From positions 21,459 through 85,458 of IMG/VR virus record IMGVR_UViG_3300034190_002401: 64,000 nucleotides of DNA; one strand, written 5' to 3'. The translations under genes were made by a program, and so were the position numbers. Positions within the stretch are counted from its first letter, which is position 1. Each line of letters starts with the position of its first letter. Positions 50,640 through 60,510 of the stretch are shown here, in pieces. The DNA is from a virus. The notes below the pieces were generated by a model that saw only the letters and a list, made by a program, of their open reading frames with translations, made no database searches and was not told the DNA's origin.

Positions 50640-53017
50640 GTATGATAGTGGATTGGTTTCACCCTGACTTCGACAGGACTGAGTTACCTCACATATACGA
50701 ACGCACGAGAGGTGCGGATGGTGTATTGAAGGAGAGGATAATCACATCTGAGGATGATGATTACATCAAACCGTTCTGCTGGGTCAGGAAAGACATCAAT
50801 CCTAGATTGCAGTCAAGGGTATGTGCAGACTTCCAAGGCACTGAGTTCCACTTCGATGAAGAGGCTGAGGGTATTGATGGTGTACCGCTCATCAAGATGA
50901 CGACTACTTCACCAGACAACTTGTGGAACATCAAAGACAGGATAGATACCTATGAGGCCGACCTAGACTACAGAGACCAGTATATCATCAACGCATACCC
51001 AGATGGTATTCCTGAGTTCGTACCACGCATATGGTACTATGACTTGGAGTGGGATGTCGAAGAGGACTTCACAACTGTCATGGCTGTTGTTGATACCTTT
51101 GAAGACCATCCTGTGGTTTTCGCATGGAAGGAAGGAGTGCAATACTTCTCCACTGATTGGATAGACAGACATGGTGGATATGTATTACATCTATATGGAA
51201 GTGAGGCTGCGATGCATGAGGGCTTCCTTCAGTATCTTGATGCCTGCAATCCAGACATAATGGTAGCACACGCTGGGAACTGGGCTGACCTTCCACACAT
51301 GGCTAGAAGGCTAGAGGACATGAACAGACTAAGCCCTCTGCATTACATGACACCTTTGAGAGAGGGGGGTCAGGGTTTCTATGATGATACTGCACAACCA
51401 CTGAGAGGTCGTCTGGTGTACGACAGTGCCGCACGTGGTATGACTGGTAGTGGTTTCGAGTCCATCTGGCAGAAGTCAGGAAGGGGACAGATGTCTAGTA
51501 GGAAACTAGACTGGGTGGCACAGAGACTAGAACTCGGTGAGAAACTCACTAACAGGATAGAGGGAATGACTGTACACAATGGGTGGAGAGAATACTTTGA
51601 TGAGTTCGTTGACTATTGTCTGGTGGATACCACATTACTCAGAGATGTTGATGAGAAACTACACGCAATCGACTTCCACCTAGCCATGCAACAGTTGTGT
51701 GGTGTGGCTTTCCCAAGCACCAATAGGGTAACCAGATACTTCAGGGGTCTGATTGCTAGAAGGACAGACAAGAAAGCACCATCAGGTAGGGCTAACTCAA
51801 GAGAGGAACTACAGGCTGCTTTCATTCCAGACCCCAAGTACGGGAGACATGATGGTGTTGCTCTCGTAGACTATGCATCGCTTTACCCTAACATCATCCT
51901 CAGTGATAACCTGTCATGGGAGACCAAGAGGAGACATGGTGGTGAGGGAATAAAGACAGTGGGTAATGGTACGCACTGGGAGCAAACCAAACAAGGCCTT
52001 CTGCCTAGCGTCGTTGTCGAGATGCTGGCTCTGAGGAAGGAGTACAAGAAGAAGATGTACGAAGCGACTGACCCAGATGAGAAACTGGGATACGACATGC
52101 TACAGACTGCTACCAAGGTTGCAGTCAATGCTCTCTACGGTATGGTTTCCATGCGAAAGATAGGGGGTATGTGGTCTGACCTAGACATTGGTAAGACCAT
52201 CACCTACAGAGGTAGGGAGAGTATCAAGTTCCTAATGACAGAGAGTGAGGAACAGGGATACAAAGCCCTGTATGGACACACAGACTCTGCATTCATTCAA
52301 GTCCCATTCGATGAAGCCGAGGCATTAGCAAAGCACCTGACCAAATCTGCTCAGGAGAAATTAGACATGCCTTATCTTGATGTAGAGTTAGAGGCATACT
52401 TCGACTATTGGATTAGCACCAAGACGAAGAACAGATACTTCGGTATCAAGACTTGGCCTGAGTCTGAGAAGGGTAAGATGAAGGTCACAGGTTTCGAGTT
52501 GAAGGCAGCCAACGCTGCTCCTATTACCAAGCAAGTGCAGGACATAGCATTCAATCTCATAGGAACAGGTGCTTCTGAGGATGATGTGAATGCAGCAATC
52601 AGACCCATAGTCAACTCTCTTAAGGATGGTACGGTCAACATAGAGGATGTCGCTACATTCGGTAGAGTCAAGAAACCATTCCATCAGTATACAACAGTAG
52701 TACCCATGGCTGTTAGAGCAGCCAAGTATTACAATGACAACATGCAACCAGATGAGCCTTTCAGACCCGGAGACGGAGCACAATGGATATACATATCAAA
52801 CACGCCTGAGTCTCTTCCTAACCAAGTAGAGTTCAGTAAGAGAAAACCCATGTGGGCAGAGGTAGTTGCGTTCAGAGACCCATCTGAGATAGATGAGTTC
52901 GACATTGATTACGAGAAAATCACAGAGAAGATGATACACAAGAAACTGGAATCTGTGTACAGTGCCATGGAATGGAAGTTAGATTCTCTATCAGGTAGTA
53001 TACCGGAGGAGTGGTGA
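50636..53017 (+). CDS. polB: DNA polymerase family B with proofreading domain
   Basis: 793 residues. Exonuclease: DLEWD (about 136, ExoI), AHAGNWADL (ExoII, unusual NWAD), YCLVDT (ExoIII). Polymerase: motif A DYASLYPNII (about 412), motif B KVAVNALYG (about 493), motif C YGHTDS (about 545; the common form is YGDTDS, so the first Asp is His and the essential one kept), and KNRYFGI. All catalytic polymerase acids needed for metal binding appear present. Overlaps the clamp gene by four bases. Confidence 0.95.
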   Translation: MSMIVDWFHPDFDRTELPHIYERTRGADGVLKERIITSEDDDYIKPFCWVRKDINPRLQSRVCADFQGTEFHFDEEAEGIDGVPLIKMTTTSPDNLWNIKDRIDTYEADLDYRDQYIINAYPDGIPEFVPRIWYYDLEWDVEEDFTTVMAVVDTFEDHPVVFAWKEGVQYFSTDWIDRHGGYVLHLYGSEAAMHEGFLQYLDACNPDIMVAHAGNWADLPHMARRLEDMNRLSPLHYMTPLREGGQGFYDDTAQPLRGRLVYDSAARGMTGSGFESIWQKSGRGQMSSRKLDWVAQRLELGEKLTNRIEGMTVHNGWREYFDEFVDYCLVDTTLLRDVDEKLHAIDFHLAMQQLCGVAFPSTNRVTRYFRGLIARRTDKKAPSGRANSREELQAAFIPDPKYGRHDGVALVDYASLYPNIILSDNLSWETKRRHGGEGIKTVGNGTHWEQTKQGLLPSVVVEMLALRKEYKKKMYEATDPDEKLGYDMLQTATKVAVNALYGMVSMRKIGGMWSDLDIGKTITYRGRESIKFLMTESEEQGYKALYGHTDSAFIQVPFDEAEALAKHLTKSAQEKLDMPYLDVELEAYFDYWISTKTKNRYFGIKTWPESEKGKMKVTGFELKAANAAPITKQVQDIAFNLIGTGASEDDVNAAIRPIVNSLKDGTVNIEDVATFGRVKKPFHQYTTVVPMAVRAAKYYNDNMQPDEPFRPGDGAQWIYISNTPESLPNQVEFSKRKPMWAEVVAFRDPSEIDEFDIDYEKITEKMIHKKLESVYSAMEWKLDSLSGSIPEEW

Positions 53018-53148
53018 TGACTGAGTATGAGTATTGTTCAAAGTGTGGTGAGGAGATGAAGGGTAGACTTGGTAAGAGACTTGGACTCTGTGACTACTGT
53101 GCAAAGAAATGGTATCAAAAAGAAATAAGGGAGATGAAATACAAATGA
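53017..53148 (+). CDS. 43-residue zinc-ribbon protein
   Basis: CSKCGEE and CDYCAKK, a minimal zinc ribbon, with start overlapping the PolB stop and end overlapping the next gene. Confidence 0.6.
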   Translation: MTEYEYCSKCGEEMKGRLGKRLGLCDYCAKKWYQKEIREMKYK

Positions 53149-53489
53149 GTAGAATAGAAGATGAGGTATGTAATAAGATAAAAGGAAGAGCGGCAGTAGG
53201 CAAGGAGAAGTACGGAGTGACCATGGAGACCGCTCCTCTTACCACGATGGAGTGGTTGACTCATGCACAGGAAGAGGCCATGGACTTAGCCGTATACCTA
53301 CAGAAACTCATAGAGAAGCAGCAACACCTGCGTAGAGATGTGTGTTGGTGGTGTGGTGGTAGACTCATCTGGCAAAGCGATTTCGATAAGGAAGACGTGG
53401 TTGGTGAGGGTGAGGGTATGGTGACATTCTTGACATGCAGCGACTGCAACGCTGAAGTTCAGTACACGACGGGGGATGAGGAAGAGTGA
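53145..53489 (+). CDS. MazG-like helical domain fused to a zinc ribbon
   Basis: 114 residues from ATG 53145. GKEKYGVTM, EWLTHAQEEAMDLAVYLQKL (about 39-58) has the EExxD arrangement of all-alpha NTP pyrophosphohydrolases; then CWWCGG and CSDCNAE (about 68-103). Phage MazG-type proteins adjust nucleotide or alarmone levels. Half-length, so dimerisation would be needed. Confidence 0.5.
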   Translation: MSRIEDEVCNKIKGRAAVGKEKYGVTMETAPLTTMEWLTHAQEEAMDLAVYLQKLIEKQQHLRRDVCWWCGGRLIWQSDFDKEDVVGEGEGMVTFLTCSDCNAEVQYTTGDEEE

Positions 53490-53611
53490 TATCGAAATGC
53501 AACTGTGGATGGCAAGGTCTCACTACCACACATATGGTGAAAGGTACACCTATGTGTCCCAACTGTGAAAGACCTTTCTCACAATTCAAATGCGAGGGGT
53601 GTGGAGAATGA
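53486..53611 (+). CDS. 41-residue zinc-binding protein
   Basis: From GTG 53486: CNCGWQG, CPNCERP and CEGCGE give up to six metal ligands. Overlaps on both sides support it. Confidence 0.55.
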   Translation: MISKCNCGWQGLTTTHMVKGTPMCPNCERPFSQFKCEGCGE

Positions 53612-54585
53612 GGTACAATCCTAATGAGGACATTAAGGTAGACAGGACTGAGAGGGATGACTATCCCTTTGATGACCTGCTTGAATCGTACAGTAAGAGT
53701 ACATACGCTTGGCAACCCGGCATGGTGGTTGATGGTGTGGAGCAGATACTGAGAGTGACTAAGAGCAGTCTAGGTACATTCGGTTTCTGTGCAAAGCAGT
53801 ACGAGTTTCAGAACATAATGAAACTACCCACTGAGGAGAAGGACCACCATGTTCGTGGAAACAACGTGCATGATTTTACTGAGTACTTCTTTGAGCAGAT
53901 GTACGAACACTATGATGAAGTGATAGAACTGATAGAAAAAGGGGAGATAGAGAAGGCTAGAGACCGTATGCACTCGGTCATCCCCACACCGCCTGAACCA
54001 TATCAGTATGGTGAGCCTGAGCAGATTACTGCTTGGGTTGATTGGCAGTTCAATAGACTGCTAGCCTGCGAAGGAGAGAACTGGTTTCCTGCTGGTAATG
54101 AGGCGGAGATACATGGGTCAAGAATCGTAGAGGTGAAGAACGATAATGGTGATACAGTCAATGTACCTATTCACATGCGTGGTTTCATCGACAGGATATT
54201 CGAGGATGGAGAAGGGGGCTTCGCTCTGATGGAGTTGAAGACCGGCAAGTGGAAGACTAGGAAGTCATCTGACATGAGGGCTGAGATGCAGTTCTACAAG
54301 ATGATGCTAGAGAACAGCCCACACGGTGAGTATCTCCCCATCACACACTGGGGATGGGAGTTCCCCGGTGGGGACATAAACGAGGGTGACGGCAAACACT
54401 GGGACTACCAGTCTGTCAATGACAGAAGTGCCAAGAACACCCCAGCAGTAGTGGAGCGTAGGCTGAAGAAGTTAGTCAAGGCCCACTTGGATAAGTCATT
54501 TCCCGCAAGCAGAAACGAGTTTAAGTGCGCTTGGTGCGACTTTCTGGATATCTGCCCTGCGTGGACATTGGAGGAGTTAGAATGA
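53608..54585 (+). CDS. Cas4-like PD-(D/E)XK exonuclease
   Basis: 325 residues from ATG 53608. Nuclease core: GFIDRI, then ALMELKTGK (about 208) and the QFYKMML helix. Cys at about 61 plus CAWCDFLDIC near the end make the four-Cys iron-sulfur site of the Cas4/AddB type. It would resect or process DNA ends during viral replication. No CRISPR array is present, so it is not part of an adaptation module here. Confidence 0.85.
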   Translation: MRYNPNEDIKVDRTERDDYPFDDLLESYSKSTYAWQPGMVVDGVEQILRVTKSSLGTFGFCAKQYEFQNIMKLPTEEKDHHVRGNNVHDFTEYFFEQMYEHYDEVIELIEKGEIEKARDRMHSVIPTPPEPYQYGEPEQITAWVDWQFNRLLACEGENWFPAGNEAEIHGSRIVEVKNDNGDTVNVPIHMRGFIDRIFEDGEGGFALMELKTGKWKTRKSSDMRAEMQFYKMMLENSPHGEYLPITHWGWEFPGGDINEGDGKHWDYQSVNDRSAKNTPAVVERRLKKLVKAHLDKSFPASRNEFKCAWCDFLDICPAWTLEELE

Positions 54586-54914
54586 ACAGAGAAGACAACG
54601 AAGAGAGAAGAAATTGCCAGAGAATGCTAGAGAAGGTCTTGACAGGAGTAGTATCTAGATTAGTACCATACATGAATGTGAATGTGAAAATGAAAATGAC
54701 AGGTAGAGATAACTATACCATATCGTTAAGCAGACAAACTACACTACACGAGTATGGTGACATAGGAGTACAAGCACCAGAGGATGAGAAGTACGATTAT
54801 CTAGATATAGCAATTAACAAGACTCTATTGAACAATCCTGACATTGGGAGCATTGTCGGTAATTTGATTGATGATGTGGAAGTGAAAATGGAACACCTAA
54901 GGCAGAAGGATTAG
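54582..54914 (+). CDS. Small hypothetical replication-module protein
   Basis: 110 residues from ATG 54582 overlapping the previous stop. N-terminal helix, then a beta-like region (NVNVKMKMTGRDNYTISL). Not recognised. Confidence 0.6.
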   Translation: MNREDNEERRNCQRMLEKVLTGVVSRLVPYMNVNVKMKMTGRDNYTISLSRQTTLHEYGDIGVQAPEDEKYDYLDIAINKTLLNNPDIGSIVGNLIDDVEVKMEHLRQKD

Positions 54915-54915
54915 G

Positions 54916-56022
54916 ATGGGATTCATCACATTGGACTTCCCAAGAGAAGTTCTTGAGTTGAACTCTGAGGGTAACAAGGGCTTCAGGAGACTGGTAAAGA
55001 ACTCCGAAGAACTAGAGGCTTACTGGAGGGGTAAGAATGGGAGTGGTAACGTATACTTCACTGCGTATGGATACAGAAGCCTGACCCCACCTCGTAACCA
55101 CAGAGTTGACTACAACACACCAATCATCAGACACTTCGTATGTGACTTTGATTGCAAGAACTTCAGGAAGAAAGGTGAGGATGTACCGTTTGATGAGATG
55201 CAGGAACAGGTACGTGCCCTCCATACTCACTTAAAAAGCAGCAACAAAATCCACTATATTTGGTTTAGTGGTGGTGGTTTTCATTTTTGGATACCACTTA
55301 GCAAAACCCACACACCCTCTACAGGGTATGACGTGGCTATGGTCAAGGAAGCAGGTAGACATCTTCTCTCCGACTGGCATAAGAAGTTAGACTTGTATTG
55401 CAACGACCCTACTGTTGCCTTCGATACTGCTGGTATGATTAGGATACCTAACTCCTACAACAGCAGAAGAGGCTGCTGGACAATCCCTCTTACTTCCCAT
55501 GAAGTGATGACGTGTAACCATGATGACCTCATAGAAATGTCACAAGAGTCACGTTCTGGTTTTATCAAACACGGCACTGAGACTGTCAAACTACAAATCA
55601 AGAAGAGAACCAAGAAGTTCAAGGGTAAGGAGTACAAGAACATCGACTTGCCTGAACTGGCTATTGACAATATGATTATCCTACCATGCCTAGCACAGTC
55701 AGCAATGGGTGGTGGTAACCCCACACACAAGGCTAGGGTTCACTTCGCATCATACCTAGCGGGTAGACTGAGGTGGTTCTTCCCGCCTGATTATCCTTCA
55801 TTAGAAGAGAAGGAAACTCACATCAACCAGATTGTTGATATCATTGAGGCTCAAGAATGGGTTGACTTCAATCCATCAGTCACTAGACATCAAGTCAAGA
55901 GTATAGTGATAGGCAGTGGTGGTAACAACGGATATATCCCAGCCACCTGTCGCACGTTAATACACGACGGTATCTGCACTGGAAGATGCAGATACTATGA
56001 TGGGACAGCGGAGGATGATTGA
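54916..56022 (+). CDS. Archaeo-eukaryotic primase (PriS-like)
   Basis: 368 residues. The AEP motifs are visible: catalytic CDFDCKN (about 76-82, DxD), SGGGFHFWIPL (about 117-127, the sxH motif), and GMIRIPNSYN. The C-terminal CRTLIHDGICTGRCRYY (about 342-358) is a Cys cluster that could hold iron-sulfur or zinc, as in PriL-type ends, so both parts may be joined in one protein. It makes primers for PolB. Confidence 0.88.
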   Translation: MGFITLDFPREVLELNSEGNKGFRRLVKNSEELEAYWRGKNGSGNVYFTAYGYRSLTPPRNHRVDYNTPIIRHFVCDFDCKNFRKKGEDVPFDEMQEQVRALHTHLKSSNKIHYIWFSGGGFHFWIPLSKTHTPSTGYDVAMVKEAGRHLLSDWHKKLDLYCNDPTVAFDTAGMIRIPNSYNSRRGCWTIPLTSHEVMTCNHDDLIEMSQESRSGFIKHGTETVKLQIKKRTKKFKGKEYKNIDLPELAIDNMIILPCLAQSAMGGGNPTHKARVHFASYLAGRLRWFFPPDYPSLEEKETHINQIVDIIEAQEWVDFNPSVTRHQVKSIVIGSGGNNGYIPATCRTLIHDGICTGRCRYYDGTAEDD

Positions 56023-56241
56023 ATGAATACCAAGAGGATTTGTAAGGAATGTGGAAAGAAACTACCAAGTAGGAATGGTAATAGAAAGTCATTCACCAAT
56101 CTATGTCAGTTTTGTTTCACACACCCACCAGACGATTATAGGTGTCACGCTATCACACAAAAGGGTAACAGATGTGCTTTCAGAATAACAGGTAAATCTA
56201 GGAAGTTATGTAAGATACACTCTAGGAGGCAAAAAGAATGA
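56023..56241 (+). CDS. Small zinc-finger protein
   Basis: 72 residues, directly after primase. CKECGKK, CQFC, then CHAITQKGNRC and LCKIH form two probable zinc sites; the second resembles the treble-clef type common in phage proteins. Basic tail. Overlaps the next gene. Confidence 0.65.
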   Translation: MNTKRICKECGKKLPSRNGNRKSFTNLCQFCFTHPPDDYRCHAITQKGNRCAFRITGKSRKLCKIHSRRQKE

Positions 56242-56942
56242 GAAGACCTGCCATGATTATTGATAGCAATGAAAGGGGTGTACTGTGTGATTCAGTAATA
56301 CGTAAGGCAGAGAAAGCGGGCTTGTCTGTGATAAGAAAACCGCTAGTGGTAGGGGACTATCTTCTAGGCGAGGCTTGTGTTGAGGCCAAGAGCATCAACG
56401 ACCTATTCCTATCCAGTCACAGCGGTCATCTATGGAGACAACTGGAGAACATGGACATCAACTACCAACGCTTCTTCTTAGTCATACACGGTGGTATAGA
56501 CAAGTATGTCGCTATGGCTAAGAAGACAGGCAAGAAGGTGACATACACTAGGATACAGAATGAGTTGACTGGTACTATTGCACGCATCATGAGTGACTTT
56601 GAGTGTCAAGTATTCTACACACCAAACGTCAGTGAGGCTGCTTTGTTCATTACCAAACTTCACAACAAGTTGCATAAGCCAGCGTCTAGCCACGGTGCTA
56701 GAACAATACGAAGAGTGGCATCCAACGACATCAGAGCCGACATGTTACTGGCCATTCCCGGTATAGGTAAGGACATGGCTGATAGGATTCTAGAACAGTG
56801 CGGGAGCATAGAAGAGATGTGTTTCCCTGAATCTTTGAAGAAGATAAAGGGTCTAGGTGATGTGCTGCGTGGCAGAATAGTACAGGCACTCACATCTGAA
56901 GAGAAGATGGTAGTAGAGAGAAAGGTGAAAAGAAGTGTATAA
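56238..56942 (+). CDS. ERCC4/XPF-family nuclease with HhH domain
   Basis: 234 residues. The nuclease domain has IIDSNERG (7-14), VGDYLLG (about 38) and CVEAKSINDLF, a variant of the usual ERKxxxDL with Arg replaced by Ala; then the SGHLWRQLENM helix. Two HhH motifs follow (LLAIPGIGKDMADRIL about 172 and KIKGLGDVLRGRI). XPF-type proteins cut branched DNA, useful for resolving replication intermediates. Confidence 0.88.
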   Translation: MRRPAMIIDSNERGVLCDSVIRKAEKAGLSVIRKPLVVGDYLLGEACVEAKSINDLFLSSHSGHLWRQLENMDINYQRFFLVIHGGIDKYVAMAKKTGKKVTYTRIQNELTGTIARIMSDFECQVFYTPNVSEAALFITKLHNKLHKPASSHGARTIRRVASNDIRADMLLAIPGIGKDMADRILEQCGSIEEMCFPESLKKIKGLGDVLRGRIVQALTSEEKMVVERKVKRSV

Positions 56943-56954
56943 TGTACGACTGTC

Positions 56955-57003
56955 TTGTATATACATAGTATGTATTAAGTACTGACCCCGTTTGGGGTCA
57001 ATC
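56955..57003 (+). promoter_or_regulatory. Intergenic TATA region with hairpin
   Basis: TGTATTAAG at about 56970 lies about 30 bases before ATG 57004; TATATACATAG is nearby. Between box and start is GACCCC GTTT GGGGTC (56983-56998), a six-base stem that may be an operator or a terminator of the previous transcript. Confidence 0.5.
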
Positions 57004-58404
57004 ATGCGTCACTACTCAGAGTACCAAGCAGTGCAGAAGTTTCCTTTGTTCAAGGGGTACTTGGAGCACTTTAGACAGACATCAATGGAAAACGACATAC
57101 CCGGTATGCTTTCCTTCTTCTTCCTACAAGGACAGGTTGCTGTTCCTTTTGTGAGGATACCTTGGGGTTCATCACATCTAGACCCACGTGTGCACGTGTT
57201 CTGGATTCAACCAAGCAGGTCTGGTAAGTCTGTGTCTTGGGAGTTCATAGGTGACATCTGTAGAGAGGCCGAGATACCCACTGAGATGTACACCACAGGG
57301 ACTGACGCTGCTCTGATAGGTGGATGGGAAGAAGAGATTGTTGATGGTGAAACAGTCAAGCATCTCAAAGAGGGACTGTTAGATGGGCGTAAGGCACTCA
57401 ACTTCGATGAGGGTTCAATCATACTCAACCCCAACAAGCACAGTCAGGAGACTGTGTTGTATCTACAGTCTGCCTGCAACCCCGTAGGTAGTAACAACAA
57501 CGTACTTGTCAAGCATACCAAAGCAGGGAGGATAGAGACTGAGTCTCTGGTTTCGATGTGGATTACCACTTTCCCACCGAAGGGTGTCAAGGAGTACGTT
57601 CTGACCAAAGGTATCTTCCAAAGGGTTCTGCTGTATTGGGCAGACTGGGATACAGACAAGAGGATGGGTGTGAGCATGAAGAGGATGGAGATGGCATTCA
57701 AGAAGATACCCAAGTTGTCTGTCGAGCATGACGACATAGTGGATTACTTCAAAGGGTTGACTAAGAGGGTGAGAGATAGATTACTCAACATCAGTGAGAC
57801 TTCCTTCTCAGACTGGGACACTATGAATAGATACGACCAAGAGGAACTGCTACAGTCTCATATGCATCAGATGTTCACAGCAGGAGATGACTTCTACGCT
57901 GCTGCGTATGACTCCATAGAAGACTACTACTCTCTACTAGACGGTCTAGGGCCGGGTATCGGTGATGTGGTTGCTTCATTCATGCCTGCTGTTGAGAATT
58001 ACACAGTCATCTTCGCAACGCACATGGCCATGCTAGACGAGTCATGGGAAGTGACAGGAGAGCACGTTGACATGGCTAAGGACATTCTATACGACCTGAC
58101 TAAGAATCTGATTCTATGGTTAGAAGACGAGGTTGAGGTTGGATACAAGAAGACAGAGGTGTCTGAGTACAAGAAGAGATTTGCAATAGCGTATCAGAAC
58201 ACAGATGCTGTAGACTTCGATGACTCCAGAGGAGCAGGTTGGCACAGGAAGAACAACGTGATACAGACGTACATGAAACTCAATTCAGTCACTAGAGGCA
58301 CTGGGTGGAATCACTTTGGTAAGTACGCTAAAGATATGTTTGACACCGTAAAGGAGAACAAGGTAGTGTATCTCCGAATGAAAGAGGGCGCTAACGATGA
58401 GTGA
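57004..58404 (+). CDS. P-loop ATPase, replicative helicase candidate
   Basis: 466 residues from ATG 57004. Walker A QPSRSGKS (about 74), Walker B-like ALNFDEGS (about 137), and later TKGIFQRVLLY with a possible arginine finger. The overall look is DUF3987/viral helicase-like, and no other replicative helicase is seen in this window, so it is the best candidate. It may instead be a packaging- or repair-type ATPase. Confidence 0.6.
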   Translation: MRHYSEYQAVQKFPLFKGYLEHFRQTSMENDIPGMLSFFFLQGQVAVPFVRIPWGSSHLDPRVHVFWIQPSRSGKSVSWEFIGDICREAEIPTEMYTTGTDAALIGGWEEEIVDGETVKHLKEGLLDGRKALNFDEGSIILNPNKHSQETVLYLQSACNPVGSNNNVLVKHTKAGRIETESLVSMWITTFPPKGVKEYVLTKGIFQRVLLYWADWDTDKRMGVSMKRMEMAFKKIPKLSVEHDDIVDYFKGLTKRVRDRLLNISETSFSDWDTMNRYDQEELLQSHMHQMFTAGDDFYAAAYDSIEDYYSLLDGLGPGIGDVVASFMPAVENYTVIFATHMAMLDESWEVTGEHVDMAKDILYDLTKNLILWLEDEVEVGYKKTEVSEYKKRFAIAYQNTDAVDFDDSRGAGWHRKNNVIQTYMKLNSVTRGTGWNHFGKYAKDMFDTVKENKVVYLRMKEGANDE

Positions 58405-59014
58405 CATACTTTCCTTAGACATAGAGACCGAGAACTACTCTTGGGACATTGGTGGGTGGAACAACATGAACCTATTCAAGACAAGTGTAATTGCAACTTG
58501 GGATGGTACTCAAGGTACTTTGTTTAGTAATAAAAATATACAATTAGAAAACGTGAATGTACTTCCATTACATGCATCAGATATAGGTAATCATATATCA
58601 GAACATATAGAGAAAGGTGGTAAACTACTAGGTCACAATATAATTGGTTTTGACCTACCAGTTATCAGAGATTCGTTAGACTGCTGGGCTGCTGGAGATG
58701 TAATGTCAAAGAGTTCAGATACAATAATAGATACCAAGAACCTAGTTTCAAAAGCATCTAAACTATTATCAGATAGTATAGTGACATCGTTAGATGTACT
58801 TTCAAAATGCACTTTGAAAGAAGGTAAGATAATGCAGAGTGTAGATGCACCTGAACAATGGGCTTTGGGTAAATACAATGAGGTAGCGGAGTACTGCCTT
58901 AAAGATGCACAACTAACATACGAGTTGTACAAGTACGGCGCTGAATATGGTGTAGTAAAGTCACTTTCCTTAGATACAGGAAAAGAGATAGAGATAGAGG
59001 TGGATTGGAAATGA
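58397..59014 (+). CDS. DEDD-family 3'-5' exonuclease
   Basis: 205 residues. ExoI SLDIETEN (6-13), ExoII HNIIGFDLPVI (about 79-89), ExoIII YCLKDAQLTYELY (about 166-178): a complete DnaQ-like set. The middle (58500-58900) is clearly AT-richer than its neighbours, suggesting a recent gain from another genome. It may proofread, degrade host DNA or process RNA. Overlaps the helicase-like gene by eight bases. Confidence 0.85.
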   Translation: MSDILSLDIETENYSWDIGGWNNMNLFKTSVIATWDGTQGTLFSNKNIQLENVNVLPLHASDIGNHISEHIEKGGKLLGHNIIGFDLPVIRDSLDCWAAGDVMSKSSDTIIDTKNLVSKASKLLSDSIVTSLDVLSKCTLKEGKIMQSVDAPEQWALGKYNEVAEYCLKDAQLTYELYKYGAEYGVVKSLSLDTGKEIEIEVDWK

Positions 59015-60510
59015 CCGATAATGACAAAACAAATAACGCACAAGTGATGAATATACGGGCAGCAAAGGCTATTGTCGAAACTGTACGTACTACCTTAGGA
59101 CCGATGGGTATGGACAAAATGATGGTGGACGGTGCTGGAAACGTGATAGTGACCAACGACGGTGCTACCATCCTACGTGAGTTAGACGTAGCACATCCCG
59201 GTGGTAAGATGATGATAGAGATATCAAAGACACAGGAGACGATATGCTATGACGGTACTACCAGCACAGTAGTGTTGGCCGGTCAACTACTCTCCAACAG
59301 TGAGATGCTTTTCGAGAAGGGACTACATCCCAATGTGATATGCAGGGGATATCGTGAAGCATCGCAGATGGCGATAGACTACTTGAACAGAGAAGTGTCA
59401 TTGGAAACAGGTAATGAGTTCTTGCACGACATAGCCAAAACTGCAATCACCGGTAAGACCGTAGAGGCTGCTACTGATATCGTAAGCACCCTTTGTGTGG
59501 ATGCAGTCATGGCTGCTGGTGATGTGGACAAGGTCAGGGTAGTCAGTCTACCCGGTGGTAGCATCGAGGAATCTTACTTGTTCAATGGTGTGATTGTGAG
59601 TAAGGACTTCGTACTAGACTACGACTTGGATGACGAGACCAACATCCTTCTACTCAACACAGGGCTTGAGGAGGAGAAGAGCAAGGAGAACGTACAGGTT
59701 CAATTGAACGCAGCAGATTACTCTCAGTTCCAGAAGTCAGGTAGGGACAACCTGCTTGAGCGTGCACAACACATAGTGACGAAGATGGAGGGGAAGGGTG
59801 TTGTGTTCGTCAGAGATGGTGCACATGACCACGTCTGCGCTTATCTAAGGAAGAACGGCATAGGTGTGATAAGAAGAGTACCTGAGAGTGTGATGAAAGC
59901 ACTAAGAGGATGCCTAGGTATCAGTGTAGCGCAGACACCAGAAGAACTCGAAGAGGCAGCCTTCGTCAAAATATCGAGGCAGAAGCACAATGACGTGCAG
60001 TACATTTTCGTACATTCAATCGTTGAAAGTGACCAGTCCACTCTGGTTCTAAGAGGGGCAACACAATCTACCTTAGACGAGGTGGAGAGAGGATTCGATG
60101 ACGCATTGGGTGTAGTCAGCCTAGTCAAGGAAGACGGAAAGATAGTCGCTGGTGGTGGTTCATCATTCGTGGCTATGGCTTCCTATCTGAGGAATCATGG
60201 TGCTAGTGTAGGCGGAAGGCCTCAGATGGCTATAGAGGCCTTTGCAGACGCTCTAGAGATTATTCCTGCTACCATAGCAGAGAATGCGGGTCACGACCCA
60301 CTCGACGTGGTGCTGGCTATGAGACACGAAATACAAAGTGGAAATCTACACTACGGTCCTAATGTTACTGATGGTGGAATTACCAACATGAAAGACGCTG
60401 GTGTATTCGAGCCTACCAAACTAATCAAGCAGGCTTTGCTTAGTGCGACAGAAGTCACTACTGCCCTACTAAGGATAGATGATATCGTTGGTAGGAGACC
60501 TGTAGAATAA
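59011..60510 (+). CDS. Group II chaperonin (thermosome subunit)
   Basis: 499 residues from ATG 59011. Clear motifs: TLGPMGMDKM, NDGATIL, YDGTTSTVVLAG (usually GDGTT, Gly to Tyr), GGGSSFVAMA, NAGHDPLDVV, NVTDGGITNM and the end TALLRIDDI. It is slightly shorter than cellular thermosomes (about 540), lacking the C-terminal Gly-rich tail. It folds proteins in an ATP-driven double ring, probably viral capsid or replication proteins. Magroviruses are known to encode one. Overlaps the exonuclease gene by four bases. Confidence 0.95.
   Translation: MTDNDKTNNAQVMNIRAAKAIVETVRTTLGPMGMDKMMVDGAGNVIVTNDGATILRELDVAHPGGKMMIEISKTQETICYDGTTSTVVLAGQLLSNSEMLFEKGLHPNVICRGYREASQMAIDYLNREVSLETGNEFLHDIAKTAITGKTVEAATDIVSTLCVDAVMAAGDVDKVRVVSLPGGSIEESYLFNGVIVSKDFVLDYDLDDETNILLLNTGLEEEKSKENVQVQLNAADYSQFQKSGRDNLLERAQHIVTKMEGKGVVFVRDGAHDHVCAYLRKNGIGVIRRVPESVMKALRGCLGISVAQTPEELEEAAFVKISRQKHNDVQYIFVHSIVESDQSTLVLRGATQSTLDEVERGFDDALGVVSLVKEDGKIVAGGGSSFVAMASYLRNHGASVGGRPQMAIEAFADALEIIPATIAENAGHDPLDVVLAMRHEIQSGNLHYGPNVTDGGITNMKDAGVFEPTKLIKQALLSATEVTTALLRIDDIVGRRPVE

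Noticed and set aside
53608-54585. Cas4 as part of a CRISPR system
   Set aside because: No array or other cas genes; such nucleases are common in archaeal virus replication modules.
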